Notes: generated from the letters alone by a model not told the origin. Counted from the stretch's first letter, positions 25,626 to 34,603 are shown. The stretch: DNA of 64,000 nucleotides from Bradyrhizobium erythrophlei (GCF_900142985.1 NZ_LT670849.1:6278501-6342500), one strand, 5' to 3'. Translations and numbers: made by a program.

Positions 25626-26204
25626 ATGTCTGCCCCGTTGGCCAAGTTGGCCGAAACTGCCGCTACTCTCGAACCATCCAAGATTTCCTGCCGAGACACC
25701 GCCGCCCGCGCCCTGGGAATTGTCCGCGACGGCGTCATCACCGGCGAAGGTCCGACCACCAAGGGCCGTGTCCATTTCTCCCGCGAGCTCGATGCCGCTG
25801 ACGTCGCCTGGTGCGAACGCATCCTGACGGCTTCGGCCGTCGTGGATCAGCCGGTCAGCCGGGCGGAAGCGGAGGCTCTGTTCGAGATCGACGGCGCCGC
25901 CACCGAGCGCAGCGACTCCGGACGCTTCGAAGACCTGATCGCCAAGGCCGTCGTTCATCACGCTGCGTCAGCTTCCGGTTTGCCGGTGCCGCCGCGGACG
26001 GTGGCGCTGGCGCCAGAAACGGCGATCGAGAGCTGGGCGCCTACCCAGGCGGCCAAGGTCGATGTCGAGGTGTTGAACTGGATCGCGACGCAGATGCGGG
26101 GCAGCCGGCGTCACAACCGCACGCTCGCGGCCCTGATCGCCACGATCGTCGGCGTCGCCGCCCCGCTTGCGCAACTGCCGAACATGTTCGACGTCGGCAT
26201 GTAA
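25626..26204 (+). CDS. Hypothetical protein with C-terminal membrane anchor
   Basis: 192 residues. The N-terminal two thirds are soluble and mixed alpha/beta (KLAETAATLEPSKISCRDTAARALGIV, RELDAADVAWCERILTASAVVDQPVSRAEAEALFEID). Near the C terminus one helix (NRTLAALIATIVGVAAPLAQL, about 166-186) looks like a tail anchor with a Arg-rich flank (RGSRRHNR). I recognise no domain. It is followed by a strong terminator, indicating a single-gene transcript. Confidence 0.6.
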   Translation: MSAPLAKLAETAATLEPSKISCRDTAARALGIVRDGVITGEGPTTKGRVHFSRELDAADVAWCERILTASAVVDQPVSRAEAEALFEIDGAATERSDSGRFEDLIAKAVVHHAASASGLPVPPRTVALAPETAIESWAPTQAAKVDVEVLNWIATQMRGSRRHNRTLAALIATIVGVAAPLAQLPNMFDVGM

Positions 26205-26228
26205 GCCGGCGAGAGCAAGATTTCGAAG

Positions 26229-26260
26229 AAACGGCGGAGGTTACTTCCCCGCCGTTTTTT
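26229..26260 (+). terminator. Terminator for the gene at 25626
   Basis: A 9-bp perfect stem (26229-26237 with 26249-26257), an 11-base loop, and a T run to 26260. The loop contains the stop codon of the convergent gene at 26241, so the two 3' ends share the structure. Confidence 0.85.
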
Positions 26261-28091
26261 GTTTTCCGCTTTCGGCGTCGAGGCCAACGGTGCGGCCGGG
26301 AAAGCCCGCGACGTCGAAGTAGCGCTGCGACAGCACGCGCTGGAATTTGACCACCGTCTGCAAGCCGCTGGCGGCGGGCTTCGAGGTGATCGTGCCATCG
26401 GCCGACTTCGGCACGATGCCGTTCGGCAGCGCCTCCGACATCACCCGGCCTTGCAGGCCGCCCACGCCGGGCGCGCGCAGATCCATCAACTGAGCGATGG
26501 TGATGCCAACATCGGCGTTGTTGACCGGCAGCGCGTCGACATAGCCGGTTTTGAAGTCAGGTCCGATCGCGGCCATGAAGTTCAAGGTATCGCCGCGGCC
26601 AAAGCTGCCGTGCATGCCCTGGCCCTGACGCAGCACCGTATCGGCGATCTCCACCGAGCAGTTGCTCGGCTCACCGCAGCCTTGCGCCCAGGAGCGGAAG
26701 TTGACGACGATCGAGGGCGTCGGCGTTGTGGCTTTGCCCTTCAACCCGATCTGTGACATCTCCACGGTGCCGCGGAAACGTCCGAGCTTGTCATCGACAA
26801 ACAGGCCGCTGACGTAGTCCTGCTCGAGCAACGCCTTGATGGTCTTGTCGGCGAGCTTCTTGTCGCCTTTCGGCAGATAGATCAGGTCCGATCCGCCGTT
26901 GGTGGCGACGACAACATCCGGCTTGGCGGGGTCCTGGCCCAACAGCCCATTGCCGGCCTTGGGATGCGCGCCGTCGGCCACCCTGGCATTGCTGTCGTTG
27001 GGATCGAACAGCGGCAGGTCGAGCGCTTTCGCAAGGTCGAGCGCCAGAAAGCCCATGGGCAGGAAATCCTTGGGCGTATCGTCGTAGGAAACCTTCGCCG
27101 ACGGGCTGGTCTTGCTCTCCTTGGAGATCGTCGAGAAGCCGTGGTCGGAGGCGATGAGGATGTTGGTGTCGGCGGCCAGGCCGAGTTCATCCAGCGCCTT
27201 GCGCAGTGCGGCGAGATTGTTGTCGGCATTCTTGATGCCGGCAAGTGACGTCGGACCGTTGATGCCCGGCGTCACCGTGTTGAGACTGTCGCCGTGATTA
27301 TGCTGGCTGCCGTCGGGATCGCGCGACCAGAACACCATCAGGAAACGTTTGTTGCGCGCCTTGAACAGCGGCAGCACGGCTTTGGTTGCGACGTCGACGA
27401 AGTAGGCCTGTTGCTCTGTGTTCGGGACCAGCGTGCCCGGCGTCTTGGCATCGCCGACCTTGCCGTTCTCGCCGCGCGGCGGTGTCGCCAGCGGCAGGCC
27501 AGCCTTGGTCAGCGCGGCCTTGATCTCGTCCGACAGCGGCACGCCGTTTTTGCCGCCGGTAGCATCGTCGAATACGATCGAATGGTTGCCGTCCGTGCCG
27601 ATCTTGTCGGTGTGGTCGAAGATGAGGGTGGGGCCGACCTTGCCGAGCGCGGCGGTGCTGTAGCCCTTGAGCCGCGCCATCTTCAGGATGGTCTCTTCGT
27701 TGAGATAGTCGCCGCCAAAATGTTCGTCGACGTCGGCGATCACGGTGTCGACTTCGAGAAACGGGGTCACCGTTCCGCCCGCAGCCGTGACCGGATAGCC
27801 GGTATAGATCGTGTTGGAGAAATCGCCGGTATCGCCGAGGTAGTGGCCGGTCGCCATCGCCGACGCGTTCGCCGTGGTGAAGGTCGGAAACATCGAGTGG
27901 GAATTCTTGAAGTTGACTCCCTTGTCGCGCACCTCCGCCATGGCGGGGGCCGTCTCCGGGCTGACGATTTTCCCGCGAAGCCCGTCCGGCACGAACAGGA
28001 TGACGTTGTGGGGGCGGCTGGTTTGCGAATAGGCGGCGTCCGCCGACAGGAAGATCAACCCGGCAGACAACATCATCACGGCGCGGCGCAT
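26241..28091 (-). CDS. Exported alkaline-phosphatase-superfamily phosphodiesterase
   Basis: 616 residues, AAGGA ribosome site. The signal peptide covers residues 1-22 (cleavage near AYS-QT). Alkaline-phosphatase-fold features are: metal Asp in NVILFVPDGLRG; the nucleophile region SMFPTFTTANASAMATGHY (Thr); VFWSRDPDGSQHNHGDS with metal Asp and His; ASDHGFSTI with Asp-His; and a final His in the C-terminal part. This is the type I phosphodiesterase/nucleotide pyrophosphatase layout. It presumably releases phosphate or nucleotides from organic esters in the periplasm. The closest named groups are nucleotide pyrophosphatases; substrate not determinable. Monocistronic, ending at the shared terminator. 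Confidence 0.87.
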   Translation of the reverse strand: MRRAVMMLSAGLIFLSADAAYSQTSRPHNVILFVPDGLRGKIVSPETAPAMAEVRDKGVNFKNSHSMFPTFTTANASAMATGHYLGDTGDFSNTIYTGYPVTAAGGTVTPFLEVDTVIADVDEHFGGDYLNEETILKMARLKGYSTAALGKVGPTLIFDHTDKIGTDGNHSIVFDDATGGKNGVPLSDEIKAALTKAGLPLATPPRGENGKVGDAKTPGTLVPNTEQQAYFVDVATKAVLPLFKARNKRFLMVFWSRDPDGSQHNHGDSLNTVTPGINGPTSLAGIKNADNNLAALRKALDELGLAADTNILIASDHGFSTISKESKTSPSAKVSYDDTPKDFLPMGFLALDLAKALDLPLFDPNDSNARVADGAHPKAGNGLLGQDPAKPDVVVATNGGSDLIYLPKGDKKLADKTIKALLEQDYVSGLFVDDKLGRFRGTVEMSQIGLKGKATTPTPSIVVNFRSWAQGCGEPSNCSVEIADTVLRQGQGMHGSFGRGDTLNFMAAIGPDFKTGYVDALPVNNADVGITIAQLMDLRAPGVGGLQGRVMSEALPNGIVPKSADGTITSKPAASGLQTVVKFQRVLSQRYFDVAGFPGRTVGLDAESGKQKTAGK

Positions 28092-28207
28092 TGTTATTCC
28101 TTAAGAATCGAAACGACGGCCAACAGACGGCCTGTTTCTGTCTAGGTTTGCCACATGACAGAATTGTTACAGCCGGCCGGTGACGCTGTGAAGGCGCGGA
28201 ATTACCG

Positions 28208-28579
28208 CTAGCCGAATGTCTTGTTTGTCACCCTCAGGCGCTGGGCGAGCACGCGCATGACCTTCAGCGCAAAGTAGGGGGTTTGGCTGACCAGAAACAG
28301 GAATTGCTTTTCGGATACCGGTACCAGCTCGACGTCGGTGATCGCGGTCGCCGTCGCGCTGCGCGGCTCGCTGTCGATCAGGGCCATCTCGCCGAAAATA
28401 CTTTCCTGGCCGAGTTCGGTGACGGTGCGGTTGCCGATCTGGATTCGAACCTGGCCGCTTTTGATCACGAAAAGCTCGTTGGCTACGTCGCCTTCGCGAA
28501 AAATGACGCCGCCCGCCTTGAACGACCGGGCCTCGATATTGTTGCCGGTCAGTACGCCAAAGCTCGTATCTTGCTGCAT
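28208..28579 (-). CDS. Stand-alone cyclic-nucleotide-binding domain protein
   Basis: 123 residues comprising one Crp-type CNB domain: FREGDVANELFVIKSGQVRIQ, the phosphate-binding cassette FGEMALIDSEPRSATATAI (Glu and Arg conserved for cyclic nucleotide phosphate and ribose contacts), and the C-terminal helix VMRVLAQRLRVTNKTFG. There is no DNA-binding helix-turn-helix, unlike Crp or FixK. It may act as a cAMP/cGMP-responsive partner of another protein. Adjacent genes give no hint. Confidence 0.87.
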   Translation of the reverse strand: MQQDTSFGVLTGNNIEARSFKAGGVIFREGDVANELFVIKSGQVRIQIGNRTVTELGQESIFGEMALIDSEPRSATATAITDVELVPVSEKQFLFLVSQTPYFALKVMRVLAQRLRVTNKTFG

Positions 28580-28673
28580 GGAGAGCCCCCGTTAATCGAA
28601 CAGTCACATTAGGGGGCGTCGTCAGGTGGAGCAAGAATGCGAAGAACGGATCACCGCAAGTTGCGGGGGGCGT

Positions 28674-29441
28674 CTAACTTCGCTGGCGCGTGAACGGCCG
28701 GCAGTTGTAGGCCTTGCGGAATCCGGCGGCCTTGGCGTCGTCCTCGGAGCAGAACCAGCGGTCCGGACGCGTCAATGCCGGATAGCTCGAGCAAGCCTGA
28801 AGATGATAGATGCCGATATTGCCGGTGACCTTGGCGCGAAGCGCATACTTGCCTTTGATGCCACAGCCCGATGGCATCGCCGGGTCCTGCGGAAACAATG
28901 CATCCCTTATTTCGCGGTCCTTGTCGGACCGGCAGGCGCTGCCGAGCAGGACGCCGCCTTTTTGTCCGGTGCGGAATTCATGCGGGGCGACGAAGCAACC
29001 TTTCCATAGGCCGCGGCGATCGCCCTTGGCGTCGGTCTCGTCCTGGCCAAACCGGCTCTCGCCAGCGGCAGCAAGATTCATCGCGAAGCCGCGCCGAACC
29101 AGAAGCTGGTTCAGACTGGCGTTTTCTCCCTGGGCGGTGCAGAGGCCGAGGTGCCATTTCTTGTAGACCGCATCCGGTCCGAGATCCTCGCAATGCACGT
29201 CGCGATCACTGATCAGCTTGGTAAGCTGATCGCGCGCGTCGGCGCCGCAGGCCCAGCTATCGGCATGATCGTCGATACAGAGCTGGTCGGCCGCCGGAGC
29301 ATCGATGCCGCTAAGCCGGTAGGTCACCCCGCCGACGTCGATCGTGCCGCCATCCCGGACGGCCGGGCTGGCAGCAAAGCTTGGGCTGGTGGCGAGAAGA
29401 GCCAGGGAAAGGACGAACCAACGCATGATCGAACGGGACAA
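28674..29441 (-). CDS. Exported thermonuclease-like (SNase/ExoI-type) protein
   Basis: 255 residues from TTG 29441, which has GAGG about 9 bases upstream; ATG 29426 would give 250. It has a signal peptide (cleavage near SFA-AS). The SNase-like beta barrel spans residues 32-145, and a C-terminal module (GNIGIYHLQACSSYPALTRPDRWFCSEDDAKAAGFRKAYNC) resembles the cysteine-containing sunset domain of rhizobial ExoI proteins. Of the staphylococcal nuclease catalytic trio, Arg42 is present. The Glu normally after IDAP is Ala50, and the Arg expected near YKKW is not there. It may therefore be inactive or altered. ExoI relatives sit in polysaccharide loci, but none is near. Confidence 0.78.
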   Translation of the reverse strand: MSRSIMRWFVLSLALLATSPSFAASPAVRDGGTIDVGGVTYRLSGIDAPAADQLCIDDHADSWACGADARDQLTKLISDRDVHCEDLGPDAVYKKWHLGLCTAQGENASLNQLLVRRGFAMNLAAAGESRFGQDETDAKGDRRGLWKGCFVAPHEFRTGQKGGVLLGSACRSDKDREIRDALFPQDPAMPSGCGIKGKYALRAKVTGNIGIYHLQACSSYPALTRPDRWFCSEDDAKAAGFRKAYNCRPFTRQRS

Positions 29442-29557
29442 ATGAAAGTAACCTCAGCCAACGCCTAACACATCTTCTCGGCCAATGCTTCGGTCTTGTC
29501 GTCGCGGCGGCAATCATGCGGACCTCTGGACCTAGGTGGCTTTTTCCGGCTGGTCGT

Positions 29558-29685
29558 TGCTACGTCTCACCACCGTGACCGCGCGGACGCCGGTCTGCCC
29601 AGAGCAGACGCTCGCGCTCAAAGCCGATCAGGCTTCCCAACGCCGCCGCGGTCAACAGACGAAGCAGCGTCCCGACATTGGACAT
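29558..29685 (-). pseudogene. Remnant of an MgtC/SapB-family protein (N-terminal piece)
   Basis: From ATG 29685 the translation MSNVGTLLRLLTAAALGSLIGFERERLLWA matches the first helix and conserved GxxIGxERER of MgtC proteins. Codons then run out of frame and reach a stop near 29560, with no further MgtC helices. It is too short to function. The rest of 29442-29919 has no credible gene. Confidence 0.45.
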
Positions 29686-29919
29686 CTCAGGGCCATAACA
29701 GGGCAGGGTACGATAATGGAATTTTATGGGAGAAGAAAAGTTGTGGCCCGGCGGGTACGGACCGAAATGCCGGGCGCCGATCTGGTATGTGCGGTGCAAC
29801 GGCAAAGCAGACTATTTTACAGCATATAACCCGTTGCCTCGGCTCGGTTTTGCTGTACGACATGGGCTCATAAACCCGCGCGCCGGCGTTGGGATTGGGA
29901 GGCCGCAAGCAGTCTTCGC

Positions 29920-31935
29920 ATGTTCAAACGAATTTTGATCGCCAACCGCGGCGAGATCGCCTGCCGGATCATCAAATCGGCGCGCCGGATGGGTATCGAA
30001 ACGGTTGCCGTTTATTCAGAGGCTGACCGCGACGCCCTTCACGTTGAAATGGCCGACCATGCGGTATTCATCGGGCCGCCGGCGGCGGCCGAAAGCTATC
30101 TCGTCATCGACAAGATCGTCGAGGCCTGCCGCTCGACCGGTGCGGAGGCTGTCCATCCCGGCTACGGGTTCTTGTCCGAGCGTGAAGCGTTCCCGCGTGC
30201 GCTTCAGAAAGCGGGAATCGTCTTCATCGGTCCCAATCCGGGCGCGATCGCCGCGATGGGTGACAAGATCGAATCCAAGAAGGCGGCTGCCGCTGCCAAG
30301 GTGTCGACCGTTCCCGGCCATCTCGGTGTGATCGAAGACGACAAGCACGCCGTGAAGATCGCCGATCAGATCGGCTATCCCGTGATGATCAAGGCGTCCG
30401 CCGGCGGCGGCGGCAAGGGCATGCGGATCGCCCATTCCAAGGCGGAAGTCGCCGAGGGCTTCAGCCTGGCGAAGGCGGAAGCGAAATCGTCGTTCGGCGA
30501 CGATCGCGTCTTCATCGAGAAGTTCATCGTCGATCCCCGTCACATCGAAATCCAGGTGCTCGGCGACAAGCATGGCAACGTGATCTATCTCGGCGAGCGC
30601 GAATGTTCGATCCAGCGCCGCAACCAGAAGGTCATCGAAGAGGCGCCGTCGCCGCTGCTCGACGAGACCACACGGCGAAAGATGGGTGAACAGGCAGTCG
30701 CGCTGGCGAAAGCCGTGAACTACGATTCCGCCGGCACGGTCGAATTCGTCGCCGGTCAGGACAAGAGCTTCTACTTCCTCGAGATGAACACGCGCCTGCA
30801 AGTCGAGCATCCCGTCACCGAGCTCGTCACCGGCATCGATCTCGTCGAGCAGATGATCCGTGTCGCCGCCGGCGAGAAGCTCAAGATCGCGCAGAAAGAC
30901 GTGACGCTGACCGGTTGGGCGGTGGAATCGCGGGTCTATGCGGAAGATCCTTTCCGCAATTTCCTGCCGTCGGTTGGCCGGCTCGTCAAATATCGCCCAC
31001 CGGCCGAGCGAGAGACCGGCGGCGTCACCGTGCGCAACGACACCGGTGTGCAGGAAGGCGGCGAGATCCCGATCTACTACGATCCCATGATCGCCAAGCT
31101 CGTCACGCACGCGCCATCGCGCGCGGCCGCGATCGAGGCGCAATCGGTGGCGCTGGATTCGTTCTACGTCGATGGCATCAGGCACAACATTCCGTTCCTG
31201 TCGGCGCTGATGAACCACCCGCGCTGGCGCGAAGGCAAGCTCTCGACCAGCTTCATCGCCGAGGAGTTTCCGCGTGGATTTTCGGCGCGCACGCCGGACG
31301 GAGAAATCGAGCGAAAGCTAGCCGCGGTCGCCGCCGCCATCGATCACGTGCTTGGCGAACGCAAGCGGCAGATTTCCGGTCAGATGATCGGCCGGCCGGT
31401 GCGGCGCGAGAGCCGTCGCGCGGTGTGGCTCGACCGCGAGGAGATTGCGCTCGAGATCCTGCGCGAGGCCGACGATCTCGTGATCCGCTTCGTCGAGGCC
31501 GATGGCGCGACAAGTCAGCCGCACCGTGTCGCGTCATCCTGGAAGCCGGGCGAACCGGTCTGGCATGGCGCGATCGACGGTGTGGACGCCGCGATGCAGG
31601 TGCGCCCCGTTCTCAACGGCTTTCGCCTCGCGCATCAGGGTTTTGAAGTTTCCATTCAGGTCTTCACGGAGACCGAAGCGTCTGCCGCGCGCCTCATGCC
31701 GGTGACCGCCGCGACCGACACCGGCAAGAAGCTGCTGTGTCCGATGCCGGGGCTCGTGGTGTCAATTGCGGTCAGCGAGGGCCAGGAAGTCAAGGCGGGC
31801 GAAACGCTCGCGGTGATCGAGGCGATGAAGATGCAGAACGTGCTGCGCGCCGAGCAGGACGGCACGGTGAAGAAGATTTACGCGACCGCCGGCGCGACGC
31901 TGGCGGTCGATGCCCTGATCCTGGAATTCGCTTAA
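29920..31935 (+). CDS. pccA: Acetyl/propionyl-CoA carboxylase alpha subunit (biotin carboxylase plus biotin carrier)
   Basis: 671 residues. Biotin carboxylase part: KRILIANRGEIACRII (residues 3-18), ATP-grasp glycine loop ASAGGGGKGMRIA, ERECSIQRRNQKVIEEAPS, and EMNTRLQVEHPVTE. A central alpha/beta linker follows (about 470-600, BT-like). The C-terminal biotinyl domain has MPGLVVSI and EAMKMQN, with Lys637 as the biotinylation site. The architecture matches propionyl-CoA or methylcrotonyl-CoA carboxylase alpha; size and linker favour propionyl-CoA. The beta subunit is not in the window. The product methylmalonyl-CoA would feed the methylmalonyl pathway. A REP element follows. Confidence 0.9.
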   Translation: MFKRILIANRGEIACRIIKSARRMGIETVAVYSEADRDALHVEMADHAVFIGPPAAAESYLVIDKIVEACRSTGAEAVHPGYGFLSEREAFPRALQKAGIVFIGPNPGAIAAMGDKIESKKAAAAAKVSTVPGHLGVIEDDKHAVKIADQIGYPVMIKASAGGGGKGMRIAHSKAEVAEGFSLAKAEAKSSFGDDRVFIEKFIVDPRHIEIQVLGDKHGNVIYLGERECSIQRRNQKVIEEAPSPLLDETTRRKMGEQAVALAKAVNYDSAGTVEFVAGQDKSFYFLEMNTRLQVEHPVTELVTGIDLVEQMIRVAAGEKLKIAQKDVTLTGWAVESRVYAEDPFRNFLPSVGRLVKYRPPAERETGGVTVRNDTGVQEGGEIPIYYDPMIAKLVTHAPSRAAAIEAQSVALDSFYVDGIRHNIPFLSALMNHPRWREGKLSTSFIAEEFPRGFSARTPDGEIERKLAAVAAAIDHVLGERKRQISGQMIGRPVRRESRRAVWLDREEIALEILREADDLVIRFVEADGATSQPHRVASSWKPGEPVWHGAIDGVDAAMQVRPVLNGFRLAHQGFEVSIQVFTETEASAARLMPVTAATDTGKKLLCPMPGLVVSIAVSEGQEVKAGETLAVIEAMKMQNVLRAEQDGTVKKIYATAGATLAVDALILEFA

Positions 31936-31941
31936 AACAAC

Positions 31942-32022
31942 GTCAATTGCGAGGAGCAACGCGACGAAGCAATCCAGCGGTTGACGCGCCAGACTGGATT
32001 GCTTCGCTTCGCTCGCAATGAC
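31942..32022. repeat. Bradyrhizobium REP hairpin
   Basis: Imperfect inverted repeat: 31942-31976 pairs with 31995-32022 (core GAAGCAATCCA with TGGATTGCTTC). This is the familiar repeat between genes in Bradyrhizobium chromosomes. It fills the gap between pccA and the next gene. Confidence 0.75.
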
Positions 32023-32036
32023 AGCGAGGAAGTGTC

Positions 32037-32903
32037 ATGACTTTTGTTCATCGCCGAGAGAAATTGCGCGCGGTCCTGTCCGGATCAACCTGCATCCATC
32101 CCGGCTCGGTCTATGACGCGATTTCGATCCGGATTGCCGAGGATCTTGGCTTTGAAATTGGCATGTTCGGCGGCTCGGTGGCCTCGCTCGCGGTGCTTGG
32201 CGATCCCGACATTGCGCTGATCACCCTCACCGAATTCGCCGAGCAGATGCGTCGGATGTCGCGCGCCGCAAGCTTGCCGGTCGTGGTCGATGCCGATCAC
32301 GGTTATGGCAATGCGCTGAACGTGCGCCGCACGATCGAGGAACTCGAGACCGTCGGAGCCGCGGGCCTCACCATCGAGGATACGCTGCTGCCGCCCGCTT
32401 ACGGCGAGACGAAGACGCAACTGATTTCGCTGGAAGAGGGCGTCGGCAAGATGAAGGCGGCGCTGGATGCGCGGCGCGACCCGTCGCTCGTGATCATCGG
32501 GCGCACCGGTGCGGTGTCGGTCTCCTCACTGGAAGACGCGATCGCGCGCGCCAAAGCCTATGAAGCGATCGGCGTCGACGCGCTGTTCTTCACCGGCATC
32601 AAGGCGAAGGCGGAGCTGGAAGCGATATCGAAGGTGACGCGATTGCCGATCATTCTCGGCGGCACGCCCGAGGCGATGTCCGATCTCAGTTATCTTGGGG
32701 AGCAACGGGTCAGGATCGCGCTGCAAGGCCACGCGCCGATTTCGGCCGCAACGCAAGCCGTTTATGCCACGCTTAAAGCGTTGCGCGAGGGTATACCGCC
32801 AAAAGCCTTGACCGGCCTCGCATCCGCCGATTTGACCGCGAAGGTAACGCGCGAGGCCGAGGTGAATATCCGTATCGCTGAATTTCTCAGGGAGAAGCGA
32901 TGA
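32037..32903 (+). CDS. Isocitrate lyase/PEP mutase superfamily enzyme, likely oxaloacetate decarboxylase
   Basis: 288 residues. The TIM-barrel pattern is FGGSVASLAVLGDPD, then VVDADHGYGNALNVRRTIEELETVGAAGLTIEDT (Mg-binding Asp in DADHGYG), then VIIGRTGA and VDALFFTG. The usual KxCGH loop of isocitrate lyases is absent. Replacement by LPPAYGE resembles the Pseudomonas oxaloacetate decarboxylase subgroup (PA4872 type). Those enzymes convert oxaloacetate to pyruvate and carbon dioxide. It overlaps the acylphosphatase gene by four bases, forming a two-gene unit. Confidence 0.83.
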   Translation: MTFVHRREKLRAVLSGSTCIHPGSVYDAISIRIAEDLGFEIGMFGGSVASLAVLGDPDIALITLTEFAEQMRRMSRAASLPVVVDADHGYGNALNVRRTIEELETVGAAGLTIEDTLLPPAYGETKTQLISLEEGVGKMKAALDARRDPSLVIIGRTGAVSVSSLEDAIARAKAYEAIGVDALFFTGIKAKAELEAISKVTRLPIILGGTPEAMSDLSYLGEQRVRIALQGHAPISAATQAVYATLKALREGIPPKALTGLASADLTAKVTREAEVNIRIAEFLREKR

Positions 32904-33199
32904 CCATCGCCATCCGCCGGGTCATGATACGCGGCCGGGTGCAGGGCGTCGGGTACCGCGCCTGGGTCGATCACGAGGCGAGACGCCTCGGCCTGCAAGG
33001 CTGGGTGCGAAATCGCCGCGACGGAAGCGTCGAGGCGATGTTCGACGGCGAGGAGAAAATCGTCACGGACATGATTGCCTCCTGCCGGAAGGGACCGCCA
33101 TCATCGCGGGTTGACGGGGTTACGGAGGAAACGGCGAACGAAGACGCTTTGAGGCTACGGCACTCGGGCGAAGCGTTCTCGGTGCTGCCAACGATTTGA
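32900..33199 (+). CDS. acyP: Acylphosphatase
   Basis: 99 residues, starting in the ATGA overlap with the previous stop. The substrate-binding motif is GRVQGVGYRAW with catalytic Arg20. Asn38 (GWVRNRRDGSVEA) orients water. Length and fold match acylphosphatases, which hydrolyse carboxyl-phosphate bonds such as acetyl phosphate. Coupling to an oxaloacetate decarboxylase-like gene has no established meaning. Confidence 0.92.
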   Translation: MTIAIRRVMIRGRVQGVGYRAWVDHEARRLGLQGWVRNRRDGSVEAMFDGEEKIVTDMIASCRKGPPSSRVDGVTEETANEDALRLRHSGEAFSVLPTI

Positions 33200-33224
33200 A
33201 AAACGACGTTCGAGGGAGACTTCA

Positions 33225-34070
33225 ATGACAAGAAAATCTGGATCGACACGAATGGCGGCAAGCCGGCGGCTGGCCTGTTTTGGCGCCCTGGTCGCGCTCG
33301 CGCTGCTCGCCGGGCAATTTGGCGCATCGGCGCAGATGCCATCCGGTTCGCTGCCGGGCGTCGATCCGGCCTTGCTTGAAGATGTCGTGGTCGGAAGCCG
33401 CATCCTCGCCGATTTCGGCGTGGTCGACGGCTTTGGTCACGTCAGCGCGCGCCATCCCACCAATCCGAACCATTTCCTGATGTCCCGCTCGCTGGCCCCG
33501 GCGCTGGTCGCCGCGGACGACATCATGGAATTCGACCTCGATGGCAATCCGGTCGATGCGCGCGGACGCAGCGTCTTTCTCGAACGCTTTATCCATGCCG
33601 AGATCTATCGGGTTCGGCCAGATGTCATGTCGGTGGTTCACACCCATTCGCCCGGCGTGATTCCATTTTCTGTGAGCAATGTACCGCTGCGGCCGATGTA
33701 TCATAACCCGTCGTTCCTCGCCGTCGGCGTGCCGGTCTGGGATATCCGCAAAGACTTCGGCGATACCAGCATGCTCGTCAACAATGCGGCCATCGGCAAA
33801 TCGCTTGCCGCTGCGCTCGGCGACAAGCCGGTGGCGTTGATGCGCGGCCATGGCGATGTCGCGGTCGGGCCGACGGTGAAGATGGCGGTGTTCCGCGCCT
33901 ACTACACCGACGTCAACGCCAGGCTTCAGGCGCAGGCGCTCGCGCTCGGTGGGGAGCCAAATTACCTGACGCCGGGCGAGGGCGCGAAAGCCGACCAAAC
34001 CAATTTCGCCGTGATGGACCGCATCTGGGGCCTGTGGCGAATGAAGGTTCTGCCGACGCTCGCCAAATAG
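33225..34070 (+). CDS. Class II aldolase/adducin-family protein with signal peptide
   Basis: 281 residues. The N terminus (RMAASRRLACFGALVALALLAGQFGASA-QM, about 9-37) is a clear Sec-type signal sequence, unusual for this normally cytosolic family. The core has the zinc-binding set: FGHVSARHP, the HTHS pair (VHTHSPGV), and a third His in MRGHGDV. The N-terminal catalytic acid position is occupied in FLERFIHAEIYR (Glu). Family enzymes are aldolases, epimerases and sugar-acid decarboxylases. It is probably periplasmic; the substrate is unknown. No sugar-uptake gene flanks it. Confidence 0.8.
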   Translation: MTRKSGSTRMAASRRLACFGALVALALLAGQFGASAQMPSGSLPGVDPALLEDVVVGSRILADFGVVDGFGHVSARHPTNPNHFLMSRSLAPALVAADDIMEFDLDGNPVDARGRSVFLERFIHAEIYRVRPDVMSVVHTHSPGVIPFSVSNVPLRPMYHNPSFLAVGVPVWDIRKDFGDTSMLVNNAAIGKSLAAALGDKPVALMRGHGDVAVGPTVKMAVFRAYYTDVNARLQAQALALGGEPNYLTPGEGAKADQTNFAVMDRIWGLWRMKVLPTLAK

Positions 34071-34214
34071 TTTCGCGATGAGTGGAACGCGCGACGGAAT
34101 GTTTCGCGTTCCCGTGTTCCGGAACTTCGCTGGCTGCCTGATCATCAAGAGGTGAGGGAACGCTGTTCGCGCTTCTCGGGTTGTCCCGCTGCAACAAGCA
34201 AAGGGAAACGACCC

Positions 34215-34526
34215 ATGAAATTTGCGACTATGATATTTGTAGGCGCGCTTGCGCTCGCAAGTTCGATTTCGCTGGCACAGGCTGCCGGCGCGGGTGGTAG
34301 CGCAAGCGGCGGTGCGGCTGGGAGCGCTGGTGCATCCTCGTCCGGCTTGTCGTCGAGTGTGCCGACCGGCAATCCGCCCGGATCGACCACGGGTCAGGCG
34401 CGACCGGGAGCGATGGGCGATCCAGGCGGAGCCGCCGCCAACCCGTCCGGCAATTCGCTGATCAACACATCGCCGAGCGGATCGACTCTCGACCAGACGG
34501 GAACGGGAACCAACAACCGCCGCTAA
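34215..34526 (+). CDS. Hypothetical secreted Gly/Ser-rich protein
   Basis: 103 residues from ATG 34215. The signal peptide is MKFATMIFVGALALASSISLAQA (1-23). The rest is low complexity: AGGSASGGAAGSAGASSSGLSSSVPTG, then PGSTTGQARPGAMGDPGG, ending LDQTGTGTNNRR. No cysteines. A disordered secreted protein; function unknown. A strong terminator follows. Confidence 0.6.
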   Translation: MKFATMIFVGALALASSISLAQAAGAGGSASGGAAGSAGASSSGLSSSVPTGNPPGSTTGQARPGAMGDPGGAAANPSGNSLINTSPSGSTLDQTGTGTNNRR

Positions 34527-34550
34527 TCCCCAGTGCATCGAACAAGACGA

Positions 34551-34578
34551 AAGCCCCGCTCGGTGCGGGGCTTTTTCG
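34551..34578 (+). terminator. Rho-independent terminator
   Basis: A 9-bp stem (34551-34559 with 34565-34573), a 5-base loop and a run of T. It ends the transcript of the Gly/Ser-rich gene and separates it from the GbsR promoter 30 bases on. Confidence 0.88.
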
Positions 34579-34603
34579 TGCCATTTCGCTTCCCCAACGG
34601 GTC

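Noticed and set aside
29442..29919. A full MgtC gene in this gap
   Set aside because: Only the first helix is recognisable; frames break after about 40 codons.
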